Source: Trissonchulus latispiculum
Taxonomy: Eukaryota > Nematoda > Enoplea > Enoplida > Ironidae
DNA length: 64,000 nucleotides
Reading direction: 5' to 3'
Assembly (NCBI GenBank): GCA_030248195.1
Contig: JASAND010011456.1
Span: 1-64,000 of the forward strand
The translations under genes and the position numbers were made by a program. This document shows positions 20,939 through 34,061 of this stretch, piece after piece (position 1 is the first letter of the stretch; every line of letters begins with the position of its first letter). The notes beneath the pieces were generated by a model, which was not told the origin of the DNA, ran no database searches, and saw only the letters and a program-made list of their open reading frames with translations.

Positions 20939-23900
20939 CTGAAAATAAACTTCTGAATTTAAAACTAAATGTTATGAGACAAAATAAAAGGTCAAACACC
21001 TTACCCTAACCCCCTTACCCTGGGAGACACAGCCTCCCCTCTCGTTCTTCAGGGGGGGGGCACTCAGGAGGACGCGAGGGGCGGGCTAAAATGATGCGCA
21101 AGCGATAAAATTTGTCATTTCTCATCATCGTCATCAATCCAATTTTATCGTTCAATTTTATTAATCAATTATATCACTTGATTAGTGCTTATCTAACAAG
21201 TTTTCGCTATAACGTAATCACAGAATTTAGGTCGCTGTCTTTGGACTTATTAACTTGGTACTTATTTTGATTAGTCAACTAGCATACAGAGATTTTAAAT
21301 GGCGAAAGGTTGCAACCCAGACATGTATATACGCAAGGAAAACTCATTTTCCGTCAAATCCAATTATTTCAGTTTTTAGTTTAAAATTTGCTCACGTTTT
21401 TAATGTTTCTTAAGGTGCTGGTATCGCTTCGTATAACTTCAATTCATTATGAAAGTGGATGAAACTTTCCAAATATATTATTTTGGTGCTCTTTAACGGG
21501 CTTTCTCGGACCAGTCCCGATTTTAGGTGACAAGATAAGACAAGGCAATTTTGGTTTATCTGTACTCAATCGATATATACGTAGTCTCATTGCACGTTTG
21601 ATCAATGCCTATTAGATGAACGTCGTTGCTTTAGTCTATAGATTTGTCCGAAATACCATTTTGGCAAAACTGCAATTTTGCTTTGAACACCGATTTCTCA
21701 AAAACAATCCGATGGAATCGCGTGATTTTTGGCAAGATGATAACTTGCACTATTGCGGAAGGACGTGTTTCTTGGTTTGAGCTAAAACGTCTCCAGTTGC
21801 AAGAAAACGTAATGCAAAGTTGCGAAATTTCGTGTTATCGCACATTTGGTGGATTTTCGAGAGCATTAAAACCTGTTGAGCCAATCAAAAAATGTCCCTC
21901 GTCCCACATGTCCTGTCCTTTATATCATGCACAAAAAGAACCTTGTTCAGTTTTTGTTCAGTACAGTTTTTGAGAAATCGATGTTCAAAAATTTTTGGCC
22001 TGTATATATTTAGTCCCTATATCAATAGATTTTTGCTAATTTTTTGCTAATTTAGCTAGTTTCGTAAGCTCATGTGAATATACTGATTATAAGCTTTAAA
22101 ATTATGATGTATTCAGCTCTTTCTAACTCCGAAAATTGCGCGTTATAGCATTTCAAAGAATTACCACAAAAGCACTGCACAAAAGTATGCCACAACCTTA
22201 AACGTTTGCGAGTTCCGATCCGACCATTAAGATTTACAACAAACTGCTAGAGGCAACATCCCGTCCAAAACACCAACATTTTTAGTCTCCACCAGTGGCA
22301 CACATAAAAATTTTTCCGCGGGATGTGGATTACAGAAAAATGTGGGGGGTCTGGGGGCGATGCCCAGAAGTTGAAAAATGTTGAAAATAAGTTTTGAAAA
22401 GCAAAAATAAGCGTAAATTAAGCAAAAATTGGGTAATTTTCAGTCGCGAAAATTTTTGGAAACCTTAAACAGTTGCTATTGAAAGGTTACATCCCTGAAA
22501 TAAGGGTGAATTAAGCAAAAATGAAGTCAATTTTGCGCCGACGGCGCAAAAAGATATGAATTTTTATGTCCGCGCTGGGCGCGGACAATAAAATTTTTCC
22601 TTTACGTCTGAGGTGGAGAGGCCCCCGTCACCCAAACTCGGGCCTTCATAAAGGGAAAAGGGTAAGATTATTTTACTGAGGCACAGATATAGGAGCAGAC
22701 GAAAAAGCGGTCCCTCAAAAGTCTGTTTTAGACAACCAGAGAGCAACTGTTGGTGTGCAACTTTCTTTCTTCCTTTAACCAAAGACAAATACTTTTTCCT
22801 ATGCATCCGGATCCGGAGACTCCATCTGTAATGTTTTCCGAAAGAAGCCCAACCCTGGCTCTGAGCAAGATAACAGCTCTGGACCAAAATTTACAGAGTA
22901 ATACGAATAAATGAATGAATGGACCAAAATGAATAAACATCGATACAGCTTTTGTGACACCTTCGTCCTTTTTCAATCACTCTTCCTGTTGTCAAAATCT
23001 AACAACTCCGGGTTTACTGTAGTGGTGAGCGGTCCTCCGCCGCACTTTGCAGGTTTCCACCTCCACTCGAGCCCTCCCCCCACTTTTTCGCCTAAAATAA
23101 ACGCAGCAACCAGCTGTGGAAGACCTCAAAAAGAAGGACTCCCCCATCAGACTATTACGTCACAGCACAGTATATACACCCTCTCTGCTCTTTTCGGTAC
23201 ACCTTGGGAATAGAATCGGTGGAAAATCAACAAAAAAGGAAGAAAGAGTCCCTCCTCCGAAAATTCCCTACAGAACAACCTAAATGACGATAGCAGTGAA
23301 CACTGTTAAGTCAACTGCCAGTGCTAAACTGTTTTAGCATACAGGGGAGAGTGAAGTACATATGTTGTGCATTTTGGATAACAAAATTGTAATTATATTG
23401 TTCCTACCTGGGTTTGCTTGACCTTTTGGAGGTGGGGGAGCCCCCCACTTTTCGGGTTCTCCCCCACTCGGCCTCTTCCCCCCCCCCCCCACTCGGCGCC
23501 CCACCCCCACTTTTTGGGCTTCCATCCCACTCACTATGCGGCGCCCATAAAATGCGAAATTTTAAGGATTTTTGGTCAAAATTTTCAAACGATTTCCAGC
23601 TTCGTCGGAATTTTTTGATCAAAAATAATCTATTACTCAAACTCAATTTTTGAGCAGTTTTTAGCATAGTTATAGCAGTATATATATGTAGAAAACAGGC
23701 TATTTTTTACTGTGTTTTTTGGCATTTTAGACTATTTTATCCCCCCCCCCCACTTTTCGACATCGGGGGGGCTCCCTCTCCCCCACCACCGCTTTTTTTT
23801 GCCTAAACCTACTAGCCTACAACAGACATGCACACAAAAATGAAATTGAAAGAGATTCATGGAATATGCCAAGCCTATTAAAAAAACCAAGCCAGGCCCA

Positions 23901-24172
23901 CAACAACCAGAAGAAATTTTACTAAGACCGAACATTCAACGAGAACGATTTTTGAAAAATATTTATTCAGCGCCGCATAACCACATGCAAAACAACAAGA
24001 GATCAAGGGCAAACACAGAGTTTTAAAAATATTGTACTTAGTATACTCTTTCAATGTCATTTTTGCACAAGCAATTCTGGTGCTTCTTTTCTGAGAAAAT
24101 GTGAATCAACAATGCAAGCAAGCAAGACTTCACACAACGCAAGAAGAGCACAGCACAGGATAACAGGCTCAC
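20939..24172 (-). other. Sec16 intron 2
   Basis: About 3.2 kb, mostly AT-rich and without recognisable genes. G/C-run fragments occur near 21047-21080, 22335-22370 and 23403-23800, and a gcgccgacggcgc / ccgcgctgggcgcgg pair of palindromes near 22535-22585. Confidence 0.5.
23408..23807. mobile_element. CTGGGTTT-ended G-run element, right end truncated
   Basis: Interior is colinear with 34062-34483 (cccccactttttgggcttcc, aattttaaggat, ttcgtcggaa). CCTAC occurs at 23403-23407 and 23808-23812, the expected 5-bp TSD, but the right terminal repeat is missing beyond GCCTA. Confidence 0.5.
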
Positions 24173-25008
24173 CTCCACAGTACTTCTGGTCAGAGCATTC
24201 GAAGAACCGGAACCGGAACCAGTGCCAGAAGCAGTACCGGCAGCAGGTTTGCTGGAGGGCGGTGTGTGATCTGGAACCCCCGAGCTGGCGGGGGACGGCG
24301 GGTTTGCCGCAGACGTAGCGGTCGTGGTTGATGGCACAGAGATTACCCTGACTTCGGATACGCCCAGGGGTGATTGTCGCTGAACAGGGTGACTGGCAGC
24401 AATACCAGTAGCTGTTGGAGCAAACGGTTTTATGGTCGGCTGAACTACGCCGATGGGAGGGGGCGCCCCCAGGATTGCCGGAGTTCCCGATTGGGAGCCT
24501 GGGTGGTCACCAGCCGACTGGGAAGAGCCAGACAGGGTAGAATCAGTGTTGGCAGACGTCGCAGGGGGTCCTTCCGCGCCCCTTGTTCCCCCCTCGGAGG
24601 TGCTGGGTTTAGGCGGGGCCGTCACCGTTTCCATGGGTCGGGGAGAATCCATTTTCTGGGACCGGACGACCGTCCCACCCCCTGTCTCAAAGTAGGAAAC
24701 CGTTTGGATCTCAGAATACTCCAGTCGGGGACTGTGAACCGAAGAGGATGCGGCTGAACCGGAATAGACCGGATTTTCCAGCGGAAAACCGGTCTGACCA
24801 CCCACGAAGGCGGCCACTTCACTGTCAACTGCCTTTTCATGATCAGTCGCCGTCGAATGTGGATCAGAAATCGCCTGCGTCAGCGGTTGCGGCGGCTCTG
24901 GGTGGTGGTGGTGGTGCAAATTTTCAGCAGCTGGAGGATGCTCACAGGTGGCTACATTGGTAGACATAGACTGGTCAGCTTCGGCCGCCGTTAGCCTGGT
25001 GCCCGTTT
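24173..25008 (-). CDS. Sec16: Sec16 exon 2
   Basis: Acceptor tgtttgtttcag at 25010-25009 and GTGAGC donor at 24172; 836 nt, phase 1 in (completing a Glu codon from exon 1), phase 0 out. Codes about 279 residues of disordered Pro/Ser/Thr/Gly-rich sequence with a short His run (HHHHHPEPP), short aromatic islands such as YSEIQTVSYF and VAAFVGGQTGFPLENPVY, and a Gly/Ser repeat near its end. This matches the low-conservation N-terminal region of Sec16, upstream of the central domain. Confidence 0.8.
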
Positions 25009-25314
25009 CTGAAACAAACATGGAACAAACCAGTCTTTGTGTTTTGATTTTTTAATGAACATGGTTTCCACCGCGGATGCCATCGAAATTTTTCATAAAT
25101 GACTCCGTGCCCTCTAAATTTCCAGTTCGAGTCTACTCAGTTACAAACTACATAACTTTAACTGCATAACAGCACTTGTTTTAAATTAATAAAAACAGCG
25201 TTATATAACTGTAAAAATAAAGTTAGAAGGCGGTTTTTCTTGAAAAATACGCAATTTTGTAATTTTGCAAACAAATTTTTCAAGATGCGCACTATTTTGT
25301 TTTGACATACTAAC

Positions 25315-27771
25315 ACAAGTAACAAAAATGCTCCGCGCAAAAGGGGATAATATGTGTGTTGGGCCTATGTCTATCCTTTAAATTCCGGTTGAGAAAGGCA
25401 TAAATCCGACACCGCAAAAGTTGCTCAGCTCACTTAGGGCTTTCATTTGATACCAAATTTTACCACTTTTGAAAAATTTTATTTTTCACCCAAAATGGCT
25501 AAGTCCCCACCCCACCCCACCACAGCACTCTACAGCCACTTTGGGTACGCAGTTCTATGACAAAAGTTGCTCAGCTCACTTAGAACTCTCATTTGATACC
25601 AAATTTGACCAGTTTTGAAAAATTTTATTTTTCACCCAAAATCGCCTAAGTCCCCACCCCACCCCACCACAGCACTCTACAGCCACTTTGGGTACGCAGT
25701 TCTATGACAAAAGTTGCTCAGCTCACTTAGAACTCTCATTTGATACCAAATTTGACCAGTTTTGAAAAATTTTATTTTTCACCCAAAATGGCTAAGTCCC
25801 CACCCCACCCCACCACAGCACTCTACAGCCACTTTGGGTACGCAGTTCTATGACAAAAATTGCTCAGCTCACTTAGAACTCTCATTTGATACCAAATTTG
25901 ACCAGTCTTGAAAAATTTTATTTTTCACCCAAAATCGCCTAAGTCCCCACCCCACCACAGCACTCTACAGCCACCTTGGGTACGCAGTTCTATGACAAAA
26001 GTTGCTCAGCTCACTTAGGGCTTTCATTTGATACCAAATTTTACCACATTTGAAAAATTTTATTTTTCACCCAAAATGGCTAAGTCCCCACCCCACCCCA
26101 CCACAGCACTCTACAGCCACTTTGGGTACGCAGTTCTATGACAAAAGTTGCTCAGCTCACTTAGAACTCTCATTTGATACCAAATTTGACCAGTTTTGAA
26201 AAATTTTATTTTTCACCCAAAATGGCTAAGTCCCCACCCCACCCCACCACAGCACTCTACAGCCACCTTGGGTACGCAGTTCTATGACAAAAGTTGCTCA
26301 GCTCACTTAGGGCTTTCATTTGATACCAAGTTTGACCACTTTTGAAAAATTTTATTTTTCACCCATTGAAAAATTTTATTTTTCACCCAAAATGGCTAAG
26401 TCCCCACCCCACCCCACCACAGCACTCTACAGCCATTTTGGGTACGCAGTTCTATGACAAAAGTTGCTCAGCTCACTTAGGGCTTTCATGTGATTCCAAA
26501 TTTTACCAGTCTTGAAAAATTTTATTTTTGACCCAAAATCGCCTAAGTCCCCACCCCACCCCACCACAGCACTCTACAGCCACTTTGGGTACGCAGTTCT
26601 ATGACAAAAGTTGCTCAGCTCACTTAGGGCTTTCATTTGATACCAAATTTGACCACTTTTGAGAAACTTTATTTTCGACCATTTGACCCTCCCACCCGAC
26701 TGACCCTTCAAACGGCAAAGTAGAACCAGCCCAGCAAAATAGGAACGTCGGACGGCAAAACGGATACCGGGAATGAGCTGGGCACACCAGAAAACCCCTA
26801 TAGACAAAGTTTTGAGAGGCCAGGTAGAGCCTACTATGGACCTCCAGGAAGCGGTTTCCGACTTGACCCTCCCGACGGCAAAGTAGAACCAGCCCAGCAA
26901 TATTGACACATCGGACGGCAAAACGGATACCGGGAATGAGCTGGGCACACCAGAAAACACCTATAGACAAAGTTTTGAGAGGCCAGGTAGAGCCTACTAT
27001 GGACCTCCAGGAAGCGGTTTCCGACTTGACCCTCCCGACGGCAAAGTGGAACCAGCCCAGCAAGATGGGTGGGTCTGACGGTAAAACTGACTGCGGGAAT
27101 CGATTCTCCGTGCCAGAAAACCATTATATGGAAGATTTGAGCTTTCAAAGTTGAATACTTAGCGAGAAATTTCGATTTTTCATTTTTCGAATTTTTGCCA
27201 TTTTTGACGGGCCACTGTGGTCGCTAGGGAAGTGATAAAGAAACGCAACCTGGACCGTTAGTTAGTTCAATATATGTAATTTCTGAATATAAAAAGAAAT
27301 CAGCTCCAGCTCGTAACGTTCGACCTGAGCGACGACCACAAAAATGGTCACTTTTCGCTATGAGCCGACTTTGCGGCGCCACTGCGGCGCTGTGGCGCAG
27401 CTGCGGCGCAAAAAAGTTGTGATTCTTAAATTCTTTAGAGGGTACTACTAGACCCCATAGCCCTTTAGGTTGGCCCACCGCTGCAGATCACGTGAAAGCG
27501 GCGAACATTATGTACAATACAACCATCAAATAGGAGAAACCGGAAAAAAAACATCGCCGCCATAACCGGTCCGGGGCGCAACTTTTTAACGGTAAGTGAT
27601 ACGGGCTGAAACTTCACAGACATACTAAACTCGATGTGCTCTACAATTTGCGCATGAAATCTGCGCAGGATCTGCGCAGGATTTTGCGCAGCTTCTGCGC
27701 AGCTTATTTTACACTGTCTCCAGCCACTTTTCACACATATTATAAGTGTCGCTGCCGCGACCCCTATGATA
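25315..27771 (+). mobile_element. Helentron/pearl-like element, copy 2 (in Sec16 intron 1)
   Basis: Same left end and tail as copy 1, but the tandem array is longer (about nine units, 25410-26650), which accounts for its 2,457-bp length. Part of the tail (…gacggcaaagtggaaccagc…) is itself duplicated in tandem at 26695-27075. The 3' hairpin has lost pairing at four positions (taagtgtcgc against gcgacccctat). Its right end is 58 bp from the Sec16 exon 1 boundary. Confidence 0.75.
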
Positions 27772-27829
27772 CATACGTATATATCAAAGCAAATAAGAAA
27801 TGTACATAACTAGAGGTACGAGTACGTAC

Positions 27830-29489
27830 CGGTAAATGCTTGATTCAATTCAGCCTGATCATTCCAGGCCTCCTCACAATCTTGAGTGGACTGACCTCCA
27901 ACACCATCATCGTTCTCTCGTATCTCCGCAGTTCGGGTCGTTACAGCACTGGTTTGCTGCAGCTGCAACTGATCAGCATCACTGTAGACCACAGAGTGGT
28001 GTGACGACGCAGCCGAAGCCGTAATTACCGACACAGTGGGCTGCTGTCGAATCCCAGTGACACTGATCTGAGGCGCTGACATCATCAGGGAGGCTGATTC
28101 GCTCAGCTCATTCTCTGACGCTGACTCGCCCCAGGTCCAGCTGTCATCCAGCGGACCACCCACATCGCCGTCGTCGTGGGTGGTCTCGCCAGCGATCACA
28201 TTGACCAGCCGGTTGCCCAGCTGTCGGACGGTGGACATCAAAGGCTGGCCAGCAGCTGCATCTGGGCCAGCTGGCTGGCCTATCTGGGTCGCGGAAGGCG
28301 AAGCGTCCAAAGCTACATCCTCCAGTTCCGTAGTGGAATTGGGGGGAGCCGCACCGGTCGAACTACCGTAGACCCCGGAAACCAGATCAGGAACCGGTTG
28401 TTGCAACTGTTGCCTGCCGGCTGGACCGACTCCCTCTTCGTTTGCTGAAGACACCGATTGGACAGATGTGGGAGGCGGTGGTTGGGTGTAGGATCCCGGA
28501 TAATACTCGTAACCGCCGTCTTGATACTGGCTAGCCGTACCAACAGCATTCGGTGCTGTCGTCTCCGACAGCATCGAATACTGATTGGTCGGTGGCGATG
28601 CTACAGCACCACCACTACCCTCCTGTTGGTAATGGTGCTGCACCGCATACGCTCCAGCGCCTTCAGCAAAATATTCTTCGTCCAAATTCTGATCACCACC
28701 ATTGTCATCATCTTCTCGGCCATAAAACATTCCTACCGTACCCCCACCTTCTTCCTCCTCCTCATTACCCCATGAATCCCAGCCGCCCGCCGGGTCCTCA
28801 CTACCCTCCCGGATCTCCTCCGAAACTTCATCATCCCGGGAGGAAGGCTCTTCACTGCAATCTCTGGTGCTGCCCTGATACTGGTCCTCAGAGTAGCCAT
28901 AGTGCTGTCCCACCGCATCAGACTCAACTTGATTTTGGGCATAGTAGTTGGCATAATCATATTGTTGCTGTGGTTGTTGTTGCTGTGGTTGTTGTTGCTG
29001 CTGTTGTTGTTGATATTGATAATATTGTTGCTGATGTTGCTGTTGTTGTTGCTGCTGCTGCGTCTCATCATAGCCGTACACAGCAGAAGACTGTTGCTGC
29101 GTCGGTGCTGTGTTCTGGTTACCAGGATCCGCAGCATAGCTGGTATAGACAGATGAGCCGGCCTCAGAGTAATAGTTCCCATTGTACATCCCGTTCACAG
29201 CACAGCCGGAGGTTGCTGCAAAGGTTGACGACGTGGGTGGTCCGCCAGGAGGCGGCGGTTGCACAGCACCAAAGGGCGATGTGTAAACAAATTGTTGCTG
29301 CTGGTGCTGCTGGTGCTGTTGCTGATATGAGGTTGCTGCATAGTTTGAGAAGTCGGTCGGCGTGCTGGAGCTTTGTTTGGCAGCACGAGAATAGGGATTC
29401 TGAGCCGCAGCTGGAGGCTGGGTGGCTGCGGCGCCGCCACCACCCAGATAGCTCCATTCGGTGGCTCCGGTGGCCAAAGGCGGTTGCAT
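27830..29489 (-). CDS. Sec16: Sec16 exon 1 with start codon
   Basis: ATG at 29489-29487 opens MQPP..., the same N-terminal start as vertebrate SEC16A, after an in-frame upstream AT-rich leader. The 1,660-nt exon ends with G before the donor GTACGT (27829) in phase 1, matching exon 2. The product is low complexity: Gln-rich tracts from CAG/CAA runs (28960-29075, 29290-29325), Tyr-rich NYY/YEYY motifs and acidic runs (NEEEEEGGG). This is typical of the self-associating, disordered N-terminus through which Sec16 concentrates at ER exit sites. The glutamine runs mix CAG and CAA, so are likely less unstable than pure CAG. Confidence 0.88.
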
Positions 29490-29669
29490 GATCGCTCCTC
29501 TCCTCTGGCTAGTTTAATCAGTTTTGGTTCGGTCGTAGATTATTTAAACGTAATAAAGGCCAATTAGGTATATTAATCTTACGTTTTGATAGTTCACAAT
29601 ACAAACTATAAAAAATATATATTAGCAAGCGTTGTTACAACATTATAATATGTGGATAAATTATGTAGA

Positions 29670-29810
29670 TATAGCCATGGGATAGGTGAAAAAACCCACC
29701 CCCTTTTGGGGGGAAAACCACCCACCTCCTGGACCAGGGGTTAGAGCTATGAATGAGCTACAAAATCGGGGTCTGGCGGGCCTTCACGTGGGGGATTAGG
29801 ATATTTATTA
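29670..29810 (+). repeat. TATAGCCATGGG end of the GGGAAAAACCC palindrome family
   Basis: TATAGCCATGGGATAGGTGAAAAAACCC followed by a second inverted pair (cccccttttggggggaaaaccaccc) and the family phrase 'ggttagagctatgaatgagct'. Reverse-complement relatives are at 55560-55646. Upstream of Sec16, 180 bp from its start codon. Confidence 0.6.
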
Positions 29811-30327
29811 TTCTCAAAATTTTAACTTTACAACCGTTCGTTAACCGCTTTAAACCCGTAAAAAAGCCTAGTTTTAACGAGAAAAGCGATAAAATGCAGA
29901 AAATTGTGTTTTTAAGCTAGGTATATATTTCTTGAATCTTCTGAGCATATATGTAGGTTTGGCTGGCGAAAAAAATGGGGGTGGGGGATTGAAAAAAGTA
30001 GGGAGAAGGTATGGAGGGGGTCGTAAAAAGTCGATTTGGGGGAAGGGTAAGAAAAACTTTGAGGCGGGGGGCCGATGAAAAATCGGTTTTTCGGTCAAAA
30101 CTGGAAACATTTCTTTATTTTTAGCAATTTTTCGCGTGATTAAGCGAATTTAAGCAATTTTTCGCAATTTTTTCAATTTATTTATATAATTTTATTTTAA
30201 AAAATTTCCAATTTTTGGATAAAAATTTTAAAAAATTTAGGTAGGGGTTTGAAAATTTTTAAGGAGGAGAGCATAGGAGTAACGGATATTTGGGGTGACA
30301 GAGGCTTCCCTCCCCCCACTTTTTCTG

Positions 30328-30731
30328 CTGGCTTTTTCCTACAGGGGATGGGTGGGGGGCAGCCCCCCCCAGAATTTCGTTCCTCCCCCCAGACTTGGGT
30401 CGCCCCCCCAGGATTCGGGCCTTCCCCCCCCCAGAACTTTTAAGTGCCCGGAAAAATAGGGTTTTGAGGGTAAATTTTGAAAAATTTTCCGGCTTCGCCG
30501 GATTTTTAGACATTTTTTAGCATTTTTAGCTATCTTAAGCTTAAATTTAGGTTAAAAATAGTTAATATTTTAGCTCAATAGCAAAAATAGCTATTTTTTA
30601 AGCATTTTTCGAAAAAATTTCCCCCCCCCCCCCCCCCCCCCTGAATTCCGTGCCCCCGCTTTCCTGGGGGGGGGACCGCCCCCCAGCCTTCCCCCCCCCC
30701 CCCAAGAAATTTTTGCCTAGGAAAAAGCCAG
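30328..30731. mobile_element. CTGGCTTTTTCCTA-ended G-run element with perfect 5-bp TSD
   Basis: CTGGCTTTTTCCTACAGG at left, CTAGGAAAAAGCCAG at right, TTCTG at 30323-30327 and 30732-30736. Contains C runs of more than 20 near 30620 and G/C runs on both sides of an AT-rich centre with ccggcttcgccgg. Confidence 0.82.
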
Positions 30732-30905
30732 TTCTGGAGGGAGCTCCCTCTGGTGGAACCCCCAGCCTCGCTCCCCCAAAAACTCTTATGCCAAGCATCG
30801 CATTTTCAGTTGTATCTAATGCCAAAAAACATTCAACCATGAAGTACAAATTTATTATTAGTCAATGGCTTTAAACTCAAAATTTAAACTCAAAACTCAA
30901 ACAAT

Positions 30906-31210
30906 TTGGGTGGGTTTTCCCCCAAAAGTGGGTTTTTCTCCCACCACGTTTGGCAATGTCCCATCATAGGTGTACCAGGCTACAGTTTACCCCCTGTGAG
31001 ACCCCCCCACGGGGAGAGGCCAGACCCCCCTCCCCCCCTACCCGACCACGACTCCTCCCCCCCAAGCCGAGCTCGAACCCCCCTCCCCCCGCCTAAAATT
31101 GGGTCCAAACCAAGTACAAAACGCAAAATTTTTGAAAAATTTTTTTGCAATTTCTGAAAATGTTTGAAAAAAATTCGAAAAAATGGCTATAAATCACCTG
31201 TAAATAGCTA
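30906..31210. repeat. Composite: GGGTTTTTCCC palindromes plus left end of CATAGGTGTACC element
   Basis: gggtgggttttcccccaaaagtggg and ccacgtttggcaatgt match 55245-55296. At 30964 CATAGGTGTACCAGGC begins, colinear with the left half of 35312-35745 for about 230 bp. No right end is found, so this copy is truncated. Confidence 0.55.
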
Positions 31211-31984
31211 AAGATGGTTTTATATAGCAATTAAAAGGTGATATACGCAGTTATAAACCACAATCTGGGCTAATTTAGGCATATTTTAGTACAAATTTGT
31301 CAATTCTCAAGCCCTATTTTCGCATACAAAAACTGTTAACAGACGATTTTCAGTACGTTTAATGTACTGTACATCGAAAAAGGAGCATTTTTAGCTAAAA
31401 AAACTTGGGTACAGCACTTGTCCCAGGAGCATAAGTTTCAGCAGGGGGGGGGGGTGGGGGGGGGTACTCCGCCCCAAAATTTGCGCCCCCCTGCGCCCCC
31501 CAAACCATTTCCGACAGCCCCCCCCCTCCCCCACCTTTCGGCTACGCCCCCCCAGACCCAACCCACCCCCCCCCCCCCCCCGCCCTTTTTGGAGCCAAAA
31601 CGTTAGCTAAATTTTGCTCAAAAATGGTCGTTTTTTGAAATATTTTTCTCAAATCTTGACTTTTACAATCGCTATAAAACCGCGTATAAACGCCTAAAAC
31701 TGTCAAAACAAGCGTTGTTTTCACGAAAAAAGCCTTAAAATACGGAAAATTGTGCATTTTAAGCCGTTTTTTGAATTTTCTGAGGTCTCAATTTTGGGGA
31801 GGTTCGGGGGGGTATATACCCCCATCACATTTCGCGGGTCGACAGAGCTTACCTCCCCAACCAAATTTTCGGGTGAAACTATGCCCAGGAGGCGGGCATA
31901 GTTGTACCTTGAGAAAACGGTGGGGGAGGGGGTAGCCGAAAGTAGGGTGGGTGGGGTCAGCCGTTTTGAGGTGAGGTACTGACA

Positions 31985-32460
31985 CACGAAACCCTTTTCT
32001 AGAAAACAATTAGAAAACTCAACGATAATTTTTTCTAATTATTTTCTTAATGTTTTCTGAAAATTTTCTAATTATTTTCTCATTGTTTTATCATTGTTTT
32101 CTAATTATTTTCTAAACTGGAAGTGTCCATTTTCTAATTAATTTCTAGATTTTTTCTAATTAATTTCTCATTGTTTTCTAATTGATTTCATATTGTTTTC
32201 AGGAAAAATTGTCGATTTTTCTAATTGTTTTCTAAATAATTTCTATTGTTTTCTAAAATGTTTCTATTGTTTTCTAATTGTTTTCTGAAAACTTGCTATG
32301 GCTTCATTTTCTTATAATTTCTCATTGTTTTCTAATTAATTTATAATTATTTTCTAAATGAAGAATAATTGCTTCGCTCGTGAATATACTGCGTTTGCGC
32401 TTCCATAATGTTAATCGGGACTACAAACAGTAAAAATACTGTTTCATAAGCGATGTAGTG
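31985..32460. repeat. TTTTCTAATTGTTTTC array (right-arm type)
   Basis: About 350 bp of variants of ttttctaattgttttcta, then cttccataatg ... ctgtttcataagc, a segment repeated at 37430-37510. Left-arm counterparts in opposite orientation are at 36470-36760 and 39640-39880. Confidence 0.7.
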
Positions 32461-33379
32461 CATAATAAAGCCTATATATAATATATATACGTATATATAC
32501 CCTTAGTCACGAAAGAAAAAAGCCTACGGCTTTATTAAAACAAACGACAAACAAAAATATATAATTATATAACATCGAGGACTACTCGAAAACGAAGGAA
32601 ACAGGTCCTGCCTGACCTAAATAATTTCAAATTAAATTTGCAATATATATAGATATAAAAATAGCTAAAAATTTCCTTTGAGCTGCCAAAAATGGGAAGG
32701 GGGTTGGTTGGATACCCCCACTTGGATACTCAATCAAATCAAGGAACCATTGAAATAGGACCTAAAGTTGGCGTGAAAAGCCCATCGACGGGAAAAACCC
32801 ATTTTCCAAAATTGAATATATATATATATATATATTTTTCTAACCATTAGCAGGAAAGGTCAAACTAATGCGTACATTTGTTTAATGGAGGCTACAGATT
32901 AAACTGGTATATATGTACGTATAGGTTTTACCTGGGTTCGTTCTGTCGTGGCGCTCCAGGGGATCGAAATCGGACATGGCACCATTTCAAGGGAGGGGGA
33001 AGTGAGGAGGGGCTTACGAAAAGTGGGGGCGGCAAGCCCTACTAGGGCTGCCCTAGATTATAAATATACCTAATATAAATATACCTAAAGTTTAAGCGGA
33101 CAATTAGTTAAGTTTACAATTACAATTGTTTAAGGTAAATACGCCAAAATCGCTGTTTTTAAGCTTAAAATGAACTTATAAGCGCATAAATTATATATAT
33201 ACGTACGTAGCTAAAAATCGAGAAAATTCTTGAAAATTTGAACTCAAAAACTTAATTTTTTGACACTTTTGGGCGTCCCCAAAAACGTGGGGGAGGGCTT
33301 GCCAAAAAGTGGGGGGGGGCAAAGGTGGGGGGAGACTCCGAAAAGTGGGGGGGCACCCCTCCCCGACTAAAAAATGCCA
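32461..33379. repeat. Interspersed repeat sequence, no gene
   Basis: Contains a ~170-bp segment (32835-33000, ctaaccattagcaggaaagg ... gatggcaccatttcaag type) repeated at 54025-54170, and 32470-32570 related to 38270-38340. G-run fragments occupy 32995-33030 and 33270-33370. Nothing codes. Confidence 0.55.
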
Positions 33380-33608
33380 GTTCTATCGAGTACGCTGCGT
33401 CATCCTATGCGGTCAAATTTGGTGAATTTTGCTTACCTGGCTTGCTAGAAGCTAAAACCCTAAAAGTCATTTAGCTGCTGGAGGACGCAGTACAGGCTTA
33501 AGTGTGGATTTTAACGGCCAATTCTACGTGAAAAACAATTCTCTACACGATAGCTAATATATAAGTTTTATCAAATTATATTACATTGATTTTAGCATTT
33601 TTCAAAAG

Positions 33609-34036
33609 TAGGGATGCACCGGGGCCTGGCCCCGGCCCCGGCACCGGGGCCAGGCCCCGGCTCCGGCCCCGGCCCCGGTAGTCAGGCCCCGGCCCCGGCC
33701 CCGGTGGTCAGGCCCCGGTACCGACCGGGGCCTAAAATTAGCAAAATTTTGTAATTTTTTGACATTTTTTGACCAAAATTTTGAATTTTCGAAAGTCAAA
33801 AAGTGTGACAAATCGTTTGTTTTCCAGCCGCTATGAATGAAAACAACGATAGTAACGTTTGTATATCAAAAATTATTGCAAAATTTAAATTTTCAAAAAA
33901 ATTTTCGATTTGGACCCCCAATTTCTAGGCCCCGGTACCGGGGCCAAAGTGGCCCCCGCCCCGGTCCCGGCCGGGGCCACGATGAGGTCCCGGCCCCGGC
34001 CCCGGCCCCGGTAGTGGCGGCCCCGGTGCATCTCTA
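33609..34036. mobile_element. hAT-like element with CCCCGG arrays
   Basis: Ends TAGGGATGCACCGGGG and TAGAGATGCACCGGGG (right end reverse-complemented), perfect 8-bp TSD TTCAAAAG (33601-33608, 34037-34044). Both arms are GGCCCCGG word arrays around an AT-rich centre of about 180 bp. Empty site at about 54956-54963. Confidence 0.9.
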
Positions 34037-34061
34037 TTCAAAAGTTACCCTATGTTTATGT

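Noticed and set aside
21644..21973. 109-codon plus-strand ORF in Sec16 intron 2
   Set aside because: No recognisable domain, no splice partners and no supporting composition; the length is possible by chance in this much sequence.
28553..29491. 312-codon frame on the plus strand
   Set aside because: It is the antisense of the glutamine-rich Sec16 exon 1; the minus frame has splice sites, phases and homology.
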